64,000 bases of DNA, taken from Haliclystus octoradiatus (Eukaryota; Cnidaria; Staurozoa; Stauromedusae; Haliclystidae). A program made the translations under genes and the position numbers. The notes under the pieces are model-generated. The model saw nothing but the letters and a program-made list of their open reading frames with translations. It did not search any database and was not told the origin of the DNA. Of this stretch, positions 54,191 through 64,000 are shown in pieces. The DNA is taken from assembly GCA_916610825.1 (NCBI GenBank), contig OU744450.1, forward strand, positions 24,946,850 through 25,010,849. Reading direction: 5' to 3'. Within the stretch, counting starts at the first letter, position 1, and every line of letters starts with the position of its first letter.

Positions 54191-54779
54191 AAGGAATACA
54201 CACATACAATAATTGATCAATTACAATAATACATACATATATACACACATATGTTATATTGATATATGTGCAAAGGTTGGCAGAAGATTTTCAAATTATT
54301 CTGATTCGTAAACCTGGAATACTATAAAGTAAAGTATTTATAACATGCTTGGTAAATATCAAGGATGATACTACAAAATATTGTGGATTTTTGTTTTAGT
54401 TCAAATGATTAAGAAAATGAAGATGCAAGATCATTACATCTTATCCTCTCACTAGAACAATGTCCTTTTCGTTTTCATCAAACATCAATCATTATTGTTA
54501 TAGCCTTTAAGTATGTAAATTCTGAATCTGGAGCTGGTATTCAGTACTTTACTGTATGTTTAATTTCATAATGATATTTTAGTTGCCGTATATTTGATGT
54601 ATTCTCGTTAAGGAAATTAATAAATCTCATTATCATATCGCTTGCATATATTTTTGTTAATTTATCTTTCTTATTCATATTGTCTGTTTTCTCATTGCAT
54701 GGAGCATTTGAACTTCAACTTCTGAAATGCATTGAAATATGCTTGACATATGCACGTCATTATCTAATCGTATTCCTGT

Positions 54780-54967
54780 CGCAGTCATTCCAAACTAGTC
54801 TTATTTCCGTCGTAAACTGATCCAAGTCTCATCTAAAAATGTCGACTTTATGACGTTAATATGGTGTACACGGCATCACGTCTTTTCGGATCAGATAAAT
54901 TCACGACAATAGGACGAGTTGACTGACGAGATAACGACGTCTTGAAGACGGGTTTTGGTTTACTGGG
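54780..54967. mobile_element. Terminal repeat region (right) ending GGTTTACTGGG
   Basis: Inverted partner of 42488-42780: reverse complement CCCAGTAAACCAAAACCCGT...GTCGTTATCTCGTCAGTC..AACTCGTC. No exact target duplication flanks the pair (TATGCA versus CAATGC). Confidence 0.5.
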
Positions 54968-55194
54968 CAATGCCTATACAATAAAAAAAGAATTCAACTC
55001 TGACTCTGGCTCTAAAATACTTCAGATAAACTCATGTAGAAACTAGGAAGTCCGAAAATTGATTAATTTTTTAACACAAATACAAAATAAATTAACATGA
55101 TGTGATATACGTTGGCAATCCAACCTCAATGTAGAAAAATCCAAATAATTTCTAACTTTGCAATGTTTATTAAGAAAACCCCCGGGGGTAACTC

Positions 55195-55690
55195 CCATAC
55201 TGCTGCTATACGGGGACGTGCCACTTTTTTTGGGTCCATATTCCAGCTGAGAATTTTACTTTTTGGATAGGAAATTTTAAAATATCAATCGTTTTGGAGA
55301 ATTTGGGAAAAACCTGAGTTTAAAGGCTGAAAACTGAAAACAGGATTTGAATTTTTACCCATAAAAATGGAACATTCCTGCATAGAGCCTATATGGAAGT
55401 ACCCTCCGTGGACTTTTTGGGTAGCATTTTCAAATTTTTAAAACAATTTGGGTAGTTCTTGAAGGGGATTTTCGGGACTTTTCCGGTACTTCACATTTTT
55501 CCAAAGTGGCACCCCCCCATATCAATGCGTCACTTGGAGTTACCGCCCGGGAGAAAACCCCAGGACTGCATTCTAGATTCCGGCTCCGGCTGGCAAAAAT
55601 TCACTCCACTCCAGCTCCTATTAAAATATGCGTACTCCCACCGGAGTTTGACCCTTTCTCCTCTACGCCACTGGTACATGCATTCGTGCA
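55195..55690. repeat. Two adjoining dispersed repeats
   Basis: 55211-55290 matches 8470-8545 and 20873-20960; 55550-55680 matches 22090-22270. Locally GC-richer than the surroundings. Overlapping open frames at 55459-55730 on both strands are not coding. Confidence 0.5.
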
Positions 55691-56126
55691 GTACACCTAT
55701 ATATGTGGCCATGATATGACTCAAGCGTAGAGCGTATGTTATACAAGCTCAAAATTATGAATTTGATTGCCTGCAAACATACAAGTCGATTAACAAGTCC
55801 TGCGCAAATGTCCGGAAAGTTGTACATAGCTGCTGTGCAATTTGTATCGGTTAATTAGAAAGTTTTTTACATATCGACATAGACGTAAAGTGAAATTATC
55901 ATGTTGGTATACAAGCAATATTTGAAATATACGCAACTGTCAAGATAAAGGTTTATCATTGGCTGTTTTATCCTAGCTCAAATAGCTTTTCAAATAGTCA
56001 AATGATTCACAGATTCACAGTATCGTCAGTGTTAGGATTATGGTTTAACATCTTGGTCTGCTATCCTTGATAATGATAATTTGCAGTTATTTTAGTTACC
56101 AAAGTCAATTGATAACATTTTTGAAG

Positions 56127-56268
56127 GTTCATATAGTATAAAGTTAACTCACGGGCAGATTATTAATTTATACTAATTTATTAATTGTATCAATTTTGTT
56201 CATATAGTATAAAGTTAACTCACGGGCAGATTATTGATTTATAATAATTTATTAATTGTATCAATTTT
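56127..56268 (+). repeat. Direct tandem duplication of 71 bp
   Basis: Two nearly identical copies (56127-56197 and 56198-56268) of GTTCATATAGTATAAAGTTA...CGGGCAGATTATT.... Confidence 0.95.
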
Positions 56269-56565
56269 TCTGATTATTTGACTAAAACATTTTATTACAA
56301 AAATCAAAGGCAGCAGACAGCAGACTTTAACTCGGGCTTACTTTAACCAACTTACATTGATTATTTTAGGGGATGTCATTGCTGGGCGAAAAACTTGAAA
56401 GTTATCAGTAAGAAAGCGTTAAAACGCTTGTGGATTTATATCGCACGCATCCAAATGTATTGACGACGCGCGATCCATAATGTCTGCATGGACTCATTCA
56501 CTTAGACCTGTGCCACATGCCCCTGTAAGAATAATGGGCCCTGTGGAGCTATGCTAGGACTCACT

Positions 56566-56645
56566 TAGCCTCATTCCATTTCCATAACGTCCCTCAAGCT
56601 CCAGAGCGTCTGTGTGGAGTCGAGGGCCGTTATGGAATGAGGCTA
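56566..56645. mobile_element. 80-bp palindromic MITE, TAGCCTCATTCC family, 9-bp duplication
   Basis: TAGCCTCATTCCAT...ATGGAATGAGGCTA, flanked by GGACTCACT on both sides (56557-56565 and 56646-56654). A minimal relative of 38666-39502. Confidence 0.8.
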
Positions 56646-56650
56646 GGACT

Positions 56651-56718
56651 CACTAGACTGGACCATAGAGGTATAAGATACTTGCACTAGACTGGACCAT
56701 AGAGGTATAAGATACTTG
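56651..56718 (+). repeat. Direct tandem duplication of 34 bp
   Basis: CACTAGACTGGACCATAGAG + GTATAAGATACTTG occurs twice without a mismatch. Confidence 0.95.
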
Positions 56719-56723
56719 GACTA

Positions 56724-56815
56724 GCCTCATTCCATCACGGCCCTCACTTCCGCGCGGTGCACCATTGAGGAACTGCACATTGCGCTTGGAAATGAGAGCC
56801 GTGATGGAGGCTCAA
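56724..56815. mobile_element. Further TAGCCTCATTCC-family copy
   Basis: TAGCCTCATTCCATCACGGCCCTC...GAGAGCCGTGATGGAGGCT: inverted ends of the family, right end slightly damaged. Confidence 0.6.
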
Positions 56816-56918
56816 GTCCCGCTTTCTTTTTTGCTGCCTCATTTTCATGATTCTGTGTTTTCAGACAATAGATTCTCAAAGGACACAATCCATAACTTCT
56901 TCATTTCTGTCAAATCGT

Positions 56919-57358
56919 TATCATCATCATCATCATCATCATCATCATTTATTCAGAAACCTTTACCGTAGCTAATTTAACAGGAAAACAGACACTAAGT
57001 AAAAAAAGGTATAAATAACAGGAAAGAGTGGTAAGTATAAAGTATATTAAGAACGCAAGGGCTTCTCAAGGAGACGTTTGGAAGTAGGCCTGCTTTGGAC
57101 TTCCTTCATTGCAGACGGTAGATCATTCCACTTATGCGCACCAGCATCTTGAAATGAATGACGATGGCACGACTTGATGTAAATGTCATTGTGGGCGTGA
57201 GATCTTGTTCTGGTGGAATACGGCAGTTGGAAAAGGTCGGAAAGCAAGGAGGAGCTAGTTTGAATTAATTTAATTTTATGAGTGAACATTAGTTGATGCG
57301 ATGTTATTCTGTCTCTAACAGAAAGACAACCTAGTTAACTTTGCATATCAGAGACACG
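56919..57358 (-). mobile_element. 5'-truncated LINE copy, same family as 2031-2816
   Basis: The (ATC)n tail at 56919-56948 is on the plus strand, so the element reads on minus. The coding remnant 57047-57289 shows FTHKIKL, LPYSTRTRSHAHN, HSFQDAGAHKWNDLPSAMKE and QSRPTSKRLLEK. About 440 bp survive. Confidence 0.88.
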
Positions 57359-57713
57359 AGATACGAGACACGTTGCCGGGATAAAAGAAAATATAGGGAT
57401 AATATTTAACATAAAATTGAAACCAAAAATGCGGGAATGGAATTGTCAAAATTGTAAGCTATTTTGAAAAAATATATATATCATTTTCCTTTTTAAAATT
57501 TAATTTTATACATTGCCATTAAATTGAACATTTTCTAATCATTTAGACAGTAATTCTAATTTTTATATTCACATATTATTTTTCATACAAATATACATGT
57601 AATTTATAATTTTCAAAGCACTTTGTAAATAATTCATTTAACTTAATTACATATGATAATAATAACAATTTGTTAAGGATAAAATAATTCTAAGTATTTT
57701 TTTTTATGTAAGT

Positions 57714-57794
57714 TCATTTTCTTGGTCTTGGTTTTGGGGGAGTAGATGGAGGTCCATTGATATCAGGTGATAGTGAAAGCGTAATAGTAATATC
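57714..57794 (-). CDS. Probable terminal coding exon of an unidentified minus-strand gene
   Basis: A strong acceptor (TTATTTTTCCAG) precedes 26 codons and TGA: DITITLSLSPDINGPPSTPP then KPRPRK. Pro/Lys/Arg-rich C-terminal tail, higher GC than its surroundings. The upstream exon would lie to the right, possibly beyond the MFS gene at 58614-60002. The gene is not recognised. Confidence 0.4.
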   Translation of the reverse strand, partial: DITITLSLSPDINGPPSTPPKPRPRK

Positions 57795-58613
57795 CTGGAA
57801 AAATAAGATTGAATCCGTCGTAATCGGATTGAATTACGTCATAATGACCAGCTACATCAATAACATTGTTTTATTGACATTCACTTATGACAGGTTTTAC
57901 TGCAGGCTACTAAAGGGAGCAAAGCGACCTCTTTGAGGAAGCCGAAGGCTGACTGGCCCCGGGCGCAGGCCGCAAGCAGAAGGCTTGTACAATAATATTA
58001 TACATGCCTTATTCACACTTCAACTTATTATTATGATGTACGGAATCGTATATGATTTATCTCTACTTCTTTATCAGCCGTTATTCAAGATGCTAAATTT
58101 TGTATAGAAATGCTGAAATGAATAGTTTGCTGTCTGCAAAATGAAACGTATTTAATTATCAAAACATTTTCATGATAAACTTGTTCTGACTACAAGTTTC
58201 CGAACCTTTTTAGGTATGAAACAGGATGTGTCTTTCTTTTGTGTCCTTCTTTGAATTCATTGCCAAGTTAGATTGGCGTCATTGTACGAAAGATACCAGG
58301 GTGGCGCGATTGGTATTGCAGTTTTCATGCTATACATAATCTTTTGTATACGATTAAATTAGTATTGTCCAAGGTAATCTCTGCAAACTACAGAGTGATT
58401 ATCATCTTCTATGTATTATCTGCAATACAATACCATATTCAATGCAGTTGTAAACAAGTGTCTGCATTATTAGAAGGGCGACGCATTCGTCTCGTATTCC
58501 CTTAATATCTATTGCACAATCTCAATGAAATGTCTTTAATTTCTTTGATCGCAAAATTTCATTTATTTTCATTCGCATTTGATCCATTACGGACTTGAAA
58601 TTCAACATCAACA

Positions 58614-60002
58614 ATGTTTATTCAACGGATTGCAACAGTATATTCCAAAAGCACAAAATACAAAATATATTCCAGCTGCATCATTTATTCACTGTTAAAC
58701 TTTACCCTTAGTATGGATTTCAGCATGCGATTAATTCAGATAGTTTTTTATCTAAAGGAGATTAAAGCCAAGCATATCCCCTTGTATCAAGGACTTTTAA
58801 CAGCTAACAGTGCTGTCATCGGAGCACTTTTCTCTTTACTATTCGGATATTTATGTGATCGTTTCGGTAAAGCGAAATATTGGACTTCCTTTTCAGCTAT
58901 TGGTGGTTTTATTGGAATCCTTATCTACAGTATACCTTCAAATGTATTTGTTATGCTATTGGGTCAAGCAATACGAGGTGCTTTTGTTGGAATGTGGTCA
59001 ATTAGTACATCAGAAATGGCGCGAATGATGGAGCCACGTTATTTGACTACAGCTCTTAGTTCTATCAATGTTGGATCAGCGCTTGGTTCATGCATAGGGC
59101 CATTATTAAACTTTGCACTTGATGGTATTAATATTGAATTTCATGGATTTTACATTCACTCAACAAATGCTCCTGGATTTCTCACATGCGGGCTATTGTT
59201 AATTATTCAAATGTTAATCATTCCATTTCTACACAACAGCGAAGATCTAGAGAAATACAATAACAATTGTACCGAAAGTACTGCATTGATTTCAAAACAA
59301 GGAACATATAAAGACATAGTTGGAATTAAGTATGAAAATAATTACCCACCGGAGATCAAAATTATCAACATCGCACCTAAACATCGAACCGTTTTCTCAA
59401 GATGCCGTCTTTTACTATCCAACACAAATTTAGTATTATTGTATGTATGCATTTTAATTTGGGCAATGATTTTAATGTCATCTGAAGCTTTGCTTCCATT
59501 GGTTGGTATTGAATGGGAGAATTTCAGCGCTGATCAGATTCGAATCTGTTATTTTATAACAGGGGTCGCTTGTTCCATTACAAACGCTTCATTTGCTATG
59601 TATGGTCGTCGATTCAATGCGTATTATTCAACTGTGATAACTTCACTTGGTCCAATACTAGTAGCATTTATGATACTTTGTATGTACTATTTTCGTGGTG
59701 CAAACTGGTTGGTTTACATATGGTCAGCACTTATCTCAATGGCATGGATGATAGATTCTGTGCATAGTAGAGCATTGATTTCTAAATTGGTTCCTGTTGA
59801 GCTGCAGGGGTTTTCTGAAGGCGTTCGTTTAGTTCCACGTTCAATTGGTTCATTAATTGCTGGTCTTGTTACTTCATTTTGGTTCAATCATGCAATATTA
59901 ATGAGTACACTGCTTGCTACTATTGCTGGTATACTATCTTGTCTTTTGATTGTGAGGAGAGATGAATTATTAAAACCTAGAAAAATGGTGATTCAATCAT
60001 AA
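58614..60002 (+). CDS. Intronless MFS transporter, MFSD8 (CLN7)-like, 462 aa
   Basis: A single uninterrupted frame with about twelve hydrophobic segments. The MFS signature between helices 2 and 3 is GYLCDRFGKAKYW (residues about 79-91). The helix 4-5 region has GQAIRGAFVGMWSISTSEMA and the helix 5 region SSINVGSALGSCIGPLLNF, recalling MFSD8/CLN7, a lysosomal multi-spanning protein that vertebrates make at about 520 residues. The central loop (about 205-265) is hydrophilic; the C-terminal half has ALISKLVPVELQGFSEGVR. The N-terminus is short and no lysosomal dileucine signal is obvious. The start context is CAACAATGT. AATAAA lies at 60142-60147. The lack of introns suggests a retrocopy or intron loss; the intact frame argues it is functional. 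Substrate unknown. Confidence 0.85.
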   Translation: MFIQRIATVYSKSTKYKIYSSCIIYSLLNFTLSMDFSMRLIQIVFYLKEIKAKHIPLYQGLLTANSAVIGALFSLLFGYLCDRFGKAKYWTSFSAIGGFIGILIYSIPSNVFVMLLGQAIRGAFVGMWSISTSEMARMMEPRYLTTALSSINVGSALGSCIGPLLNFALDGINIEFHGFYIHSTNAPGFLTCGLLLIIQMLIIPFLHNSEDLEKYNNNCTESTALISKQGTYKDIVGIKYENNYPPEIKIINIAPKHRTVFSRCRLLLSNTNLVLLYVCILIWAMILMSSEALLPLVGIEWENFSADQIRICYFITGVACSITNASFAMYGRRFNAYYSTVITSLGPILVAFMILCMYYFRGANWLVYIWSALISMAWMIDSVHSRALISKLVPVELQGFSEGVRLVPRSIGSLIAGLVTSFWFNHAILMSTLLATIAGILSCLLIVRRDELLKPRKMVIQS

Positions 60003-60141
60003 ACCACAAAAGTTAAACAAATGGTGAGCTCAATTTTTTTGATATCTGCCCAAGTTAAATGAAATACATACATGGAGAGCATCACACATCCACTCGTGTT
60101 TGAATGACAGTTTTATGTTTACGCATTTCAGTAAGATTTTG

Positions 60142-60147
60142 AATAAA
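60142..60147 (+). terminator. Polyadenylation signal AATAAA
   Basis: Lies 140 nt after the stop of the MFS gene, same strand. Confidence 0.5.
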
Positions 60148-60290
60148 TTTGTGAGAAGCTGCTGCCATATATTTATTCATGGTGCTGAACACAAAACCAA
60201 GATTATATAGGACTGCTGTATTTCTGTTTGTTCTGTGCCAACAATGTAACCAGTAGTTACTATAATTAACTATACCGTGTGCTCGTTTAA

Positions 60291-61253
60291 AGGGTCAAAC
60301 CAGACCGGCAGCCTTTGATTTCAACTTTTTCAAAATGGAGTCTCGCAGCCTTCTTATCAACGTCATAGCATTCCTAATGATTTCATTTGAGCCGTAGCAA
60401 CCTTTTAATTCATGTATGAATATTTCTGAAAAACAACATGAAAACTGGAGCGAAACAATGCGAATTGAATAAGGATAATGAAAACTATGGTAATTATGTA
60501 CGGCCGTGAAACATTAACATCAATCCATGCGAAACAGACGGGAATTTTTATCAAAACATACTCAAACCACAGAAAGAAATGCACGAAGGAATGACAAAAC
60601 TGATCAATAATAAAATACTATTTTAATTAATTTGCTGTAGAAATTCATATATTCCACGAGTCCAGAAACTACATATGATGCTTATTTCATCTCGATCGAA
60701 GTTCGATAAATATCAAGTGTGATTGAAAATAGAAATACAAAATAAATAAGCTGTTGATTTGAGGTTGTGAAAATGGAGCTTCGTTTTTTGTTCTTTGAAG
60801 GAACCTCGCATTGATAAGTTTGTAAACAGGAAAACAGTATCAAATCTTCACTCAGGTGTTCCTTTAGACAAAATTCATTCCTTATACCAGTCTTTGCAAA
60901 TCACGAAATTTAGGTAAAACTTTATTATGGTTTATCGCCAAGACACCATGTCCAGATATCCTGATGTATAAGTGAAAGCTCTTGAGTTATCGGTGGCCTT
61001 CTACCTGCTCCTTCCCTTTTACCACCATGTTCTGGTTCTTCAGGAACTTGGCATTCGTGTTATTAAAATTATCGAAGATTAGAAATAAAGTATAGGCTAG
61101 TAAGTATAAGCTCTTGTTCAAGAATGGTTCAAAAATATTTTACGACAAACGCATTCTAGACGAGGCAAAGCAATGTTTGGAAACGAGTGTTTGAATTTTA
61201 CGTGCACTATTCAAAGTGTGCGCGCGCAAGGTTTCCCGGTCTGTTTTGACCCT
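60291..61253. mobile_element. TTAA-flanked DNA element (963 bp; Kolobok- or piggyBac-like)
   Basis: Ends AGGGTCAAACCAGACCGG and, inverted, CCGGTCTGTTTTGACCCT, with TTAA immediately outside both (60287-60290 and 61254-61257). Only Kolobok and piggyBac elements regularly duplicate TTAA. On the minus strand about 60914-61040 holds a GC-richer open stretch (EEPEHGGKREGAGRRPPITQ, then ELSLIHQDIWTWCLGDKP and stop) that may be a remnant of an element-encoded protein. Confidence 0.75.
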
Positions 61254-61257
61254 TTAA

Positions 61258-63073
61258 TATACGTAATCTTTTTATCCTCTTTTTTAATAATGGTGTATGT
61301 TTGTATTCAAGTTTGTATACTCATCTTATTTGTTATTTATATCTGTTTTATATATTTCTAGTAATTTAGGGTTATACTACCTGCCGAAATTAACTTTGAA
61401 AGCACATGGTTATAGTTAGTAATAGTACATTAGTTAAGCAAACTGATCACAATTTAAAGATAAATCTCTTATGTGGCAAACGATTTTTTTAATCCTTGGA
61501 CTGATTTTAAAGTGACCAAATGTTATAAAGGTTTTATCTGTTCTGAAGTATGACATACCATCTACATTCTACATATCGAAAATATCTTGATGAAACGTTC
61601 TTGAATATTTATCCTGTAAAATACAATGTTGTAAAAATGTAGTACAGTATTATTTGATCTTCTGAATAAATTAAGAACATCATCATAGTTGTTTATAAAA
61701 AACAGATCTATTATTTCAACGAGAACAGACTTGCCAAGGGGAATGTTCTGCACAAATCATTACCTTAAGGCTAATCTCAAATCTCAATTATAATTCTAGT
61801 GGTCCGAACCCTAATTTATAATCCGATTATTGGAGCAAATACCATCTGCGAGGATTATAATTTCAAATGTTTTGAAAAAGTTATATCTAATCAAGTGGCT
61901 TTTAATTCTATAATGCTTTATCAGGTAGGGTTCGACCGAGAGTCTGACCGTGATTTGCGCAGAAGGCAAGGGTAACTTTGAAAAAAAAAAATTTAATTCA
62001 AAATTAGAATCAACTTTCTTTTAATGTTTCTGTGACAAAAATCTTAATGTCAGACCCGCTGTATCGAATACAAATTCAAATAATAATAGTAATAATAATT
62101 ACTATAATAAAGTATATATAAAAATATACTTCAATACTGTATAATAAAGAACGTTATATCAATGTTTCAAGGTCAACCGCTATAGGTAGGTGAACGGTAT
62201 ATAAATGTGACCGCTATAACGGGTTTCACCATCCATAATTTAATCAACGATGATGAAATCTCGTATTAATATTTTGATGATGATATAGATAAATATTTTG
62301 AGGTAGATTTGTAGTAAATGTATCAAGGTGCAAAATCCAAAAATAATTAAAAATCGGTAACCAACTCTTGAAAAAGGCTTGAGACTGGGTGAGATGTGCA
62401 ATGTTGTCCATATTTTCATAATTTTTGGCAGGATCTGCAAATCCATTTATTCTCTTGATCTTTTTGGTTCTTTTTAATATCAGTTCATTATGTTATAAAA
62501 TAAAACATGATAATAAATAATCTTTTTCTGCCTTTCCTGGTGATGATTAAAGATTTAATCGAAATATTGCCAATACTTCTGTGTCTATTATCGCTGAATA
62601 ATTACCACGAAAAGTACTATTAAATTGATTTATATTGCATGTTTAAAAAACAATCCATGAAAGTTAATTGCAACTTGAAAAAACTGATTTCTTTATGTCT
62701 ATATCTATGTCTGTTTGTGATCGATTCCAGATTCTCAAATGACACGCCCAGTAACTATAATTATCAAGAGTCACCCCTACCTCCCGGCACGGCATACATC
62801 TTGACACCTGAGGGTACCTTAATCTTCAAATTTTCCAAATTATATATTTTTTAATTTATATACCCAAGTATGAATGACAATATATAGGCATACATAGACA
62901 ATATATAGACAGTATCATTCATATGAACAGATGTATAAAGCACAAAATCATTGACAAATATATATATATATATTTACAAAACTTCAATATTTATACAACT
63001 TAAATCGTATTGAAATCTGAACTTATGTTGACTTGAGAGATAAACGATGTAAATTAAAATAAAAGTAGTAGTT
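61258..63073. other. Spacer between the TTAA element and the RasGAP gene
   Basis: AT-rich. Contains a fragment of the pogo/Tc1-like MITE (about 62170-62226, GTGACCGCTATAACGGGTTTCAC) and a (TA)n run near 62959. One exon-like segment is listed separately. Confidence 0.45.
62731..62813 (+). CDS. Possible internal exon of an unknown gene
   Basis: Acceptor TGATCGATTCCAG, then 83 bp of noticeably higher GC, open in the frame FSNDTPSNYNYQESPLPPGT then AYILTPE, and a weak donor GAGG|GTACCT. It could also be a repeat piece; no partner exon was found. Confidence 0.22.
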
Positions 63074-63520
63074 TTAGACTTCCTGCTCATTACTGTCATG
63101 TTCAATTTGACGTAAAATAACATTATTTCCTTGTTGACTTGATGCATCAATAGTGTAATTTGTTTCATTTGAAATATCTAAATTATAAAATTCTTCTCTT
63201 AATTGTGACATAGCATTGACAAGTCGTACATTAGCTAGTTCTAATGAACGTATACGTTGTTGCTGAGCGTCAATAGTTTGCTCTTTGTCTTTGATTACTT
63301 TATCAGTTTCGAGTTGTTCTTTTTTTAATTCTGCTTCAACAAACATCAAACGTTCAACTATGGCACGCATTTGTTCATCCCGTTCATCTTTTAATTGATC
63401 ATAACTCGTTAAACTATCAGTATATTTTAATTTCAATTCAGCAATAGTTGTTTCATATTCAGTAAATTTTCGTTCCATTTCGTTAAGAACTAAACCACTC
63501 ATTCTTGCTTCGTGACTCTT
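63074..63520 (-). CDS. C-terminal exon of a SynGAP/DAB2IP/RASAL2-family RasGAP
   Basis: Acceptor TTTTCACAG precedes AAG AGT CAC; 148 codons end in TAG at 63076-63074. The sequence is one long coiled coil (NEMERKFTEYETTIAELK, then QMRAIVERLMFVEAELKKEQ, then QTIDAQQQRIRSLELANVRL, then VNAMSQLREEF). The IIxRLMxVEEELKK and IDAQxxRIxSLxxANxRLMxAxxQ pattern is the conserved C-terminal coiled coil of SynGAP, DAB2IP and RASAL2, used for oligomerisation. The PH, C2 and RasGAP domains must lie beyond the right edge. The tail after the coiled coil (SNETNYTIDASSQQGNNVIL) is shorter and different from vertebrate tails. Confidence 0.82.
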   Translation of the reverse strand, partial: KSHEARMSGLVLNEMERKFTEYETTIAELKLKYTDSLTSYDQLKDERDEQMRAIVERLMFVEAELKKEQLETDKVIKDKEQTIDAQQQRIRSLELANVRLVNAMSQLREEFYNLDISNETNYTIDASSQQGNNVILRQIEHDSNEQEV

Positions 63521-64000
63521 CTGTGAAAACATTGAAAACGATGAAATTACATCAGTCAGTTCGCCAAACGATAGACTTTAGTCCGATGGTATAATGATTT
63601 GCAATTTGATGGAAGATATTGGTGTATATGTGCAATGTTGTGCATGCGTAGTAATGTTGTACAATAATGTTTCTAAACTTTGAATCTACTAATGGTGTTG
63701 TGCGTTTTATTACGTGTAGATTGTAATGATTTGCGTGGCTCTTCGAATGTTTATACATGGTAGAGAGGTGAATGTGTGAAAACGGGAGAAATGTTTACAT
63801 AAATACAAAATCTTCAATTAGAGTAATAGTATTAACTTATTTCACACCTTTTAGGCACAAAACATTTCCATACAGAATTATGTCTGACTGTTTACATATT
63901 ATTACTACAGCAAATATCTGATAAAAGCACATTACCCTAAATATAGTACATCAAAGAAAAACACTCAGCTTCCAACAGTCGTCTACAGTGGGCCCTATAG
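63521..64000. other. Intron of the RasGAP gene up to the window edge
   Basis: Non-coding, AT-rich; no further exon with acceptable splice sites was recognised. The short frame 63552-63758 has no support. Confidence 0.5.

Noticed and set aside
55459-55730. Overlapping frames on both strands
   Set aside because: Coincide with dispersed repeats shared with other intronic positions.

Overview
The window is nuclear DNA of an AT-rich invertebrate animal. Genes are split by GT-AG introns, a canonical tRNA-His gene is present, and the spacers are full of short inverted-repeat transposons, tRNA-derived SINE-like pieces, LINE 3' ends and satellites. The recognisable genes (PRRC2, FAM102/EEIG, a SynGAP/RASAL2-type RasGAP, an MFSD8-like transporter, and Kunitz/Kazal/NTR secreted proteins) fit a metazoan, plausibly a tunicate or other marine invertebrate. 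The species cannot be fixed from the sequence alone.

Layout. 1-7348 (-): first six coding exons of a PRRC2 (BAT2-like) gene, running off the left edge; its introns hold a LINE fragment and nested MITEs. 10191-25332 (-): an eight-exon gene for a secreted protein, signal peptide-CCP-CCP-follistatin/Kazal-Kunitz-Kunitz-NTR. Its last intron holds a 7.15-kb foldback element with roughly 2.5-kb inverted arms and a perfect 9-bp target duplication. 25661-29891 (+): a complete five-exon paralogue-like gene, signal peptide-CCP-follistatin/Kazal-NTR, head-to-head with the first (328 bp between start codons) and carrying a tRNA-His(GUG) gene in intron 1. 32865-41193 (-): nine exons of a FAM102/EEIG1-type gene. 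41.2-58.6 kb: gene-poor, with a 179-bp satellite array (about 43.7-48.85 kb), a 52.5-53.8 kb tandem array of units with small hydrophobic ORFs and splice-like signals, and a TIR-like pair at 42.49 and 54.97 kb. 57714-57794 (-): a probable terminal exon. 58614-60002 (+): an intronless 462-aa MFSD8-like MFS transporter. 60291-61253: an element flanked by TTAA. 63074-63520 (-): the C-terminal exon of a SynGAP/DAB2IP/RASAL2-family RasGAP, continuing off the right edge.

The most interesting biology is the head-to-head pair of modular secreted proteins. Their C-terminal order resembles WFIKKN (GASP) growth-factor antagonists, but with CCP modules at the N-terminus and no WAP or Ig exon found. Every intron in both genes is phase 1, the classic signature of module shuffling. 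The foldback element in one of them has MULE-like target duplication and encodes a protein that looks like the N-terminal part of a MULE-type transposase but runs out into its own terminal repeat.

Exon models were built by hand from splice signals, reading phase and family resemblance. Family names come from recognition of conserved motifs, not from database searches.
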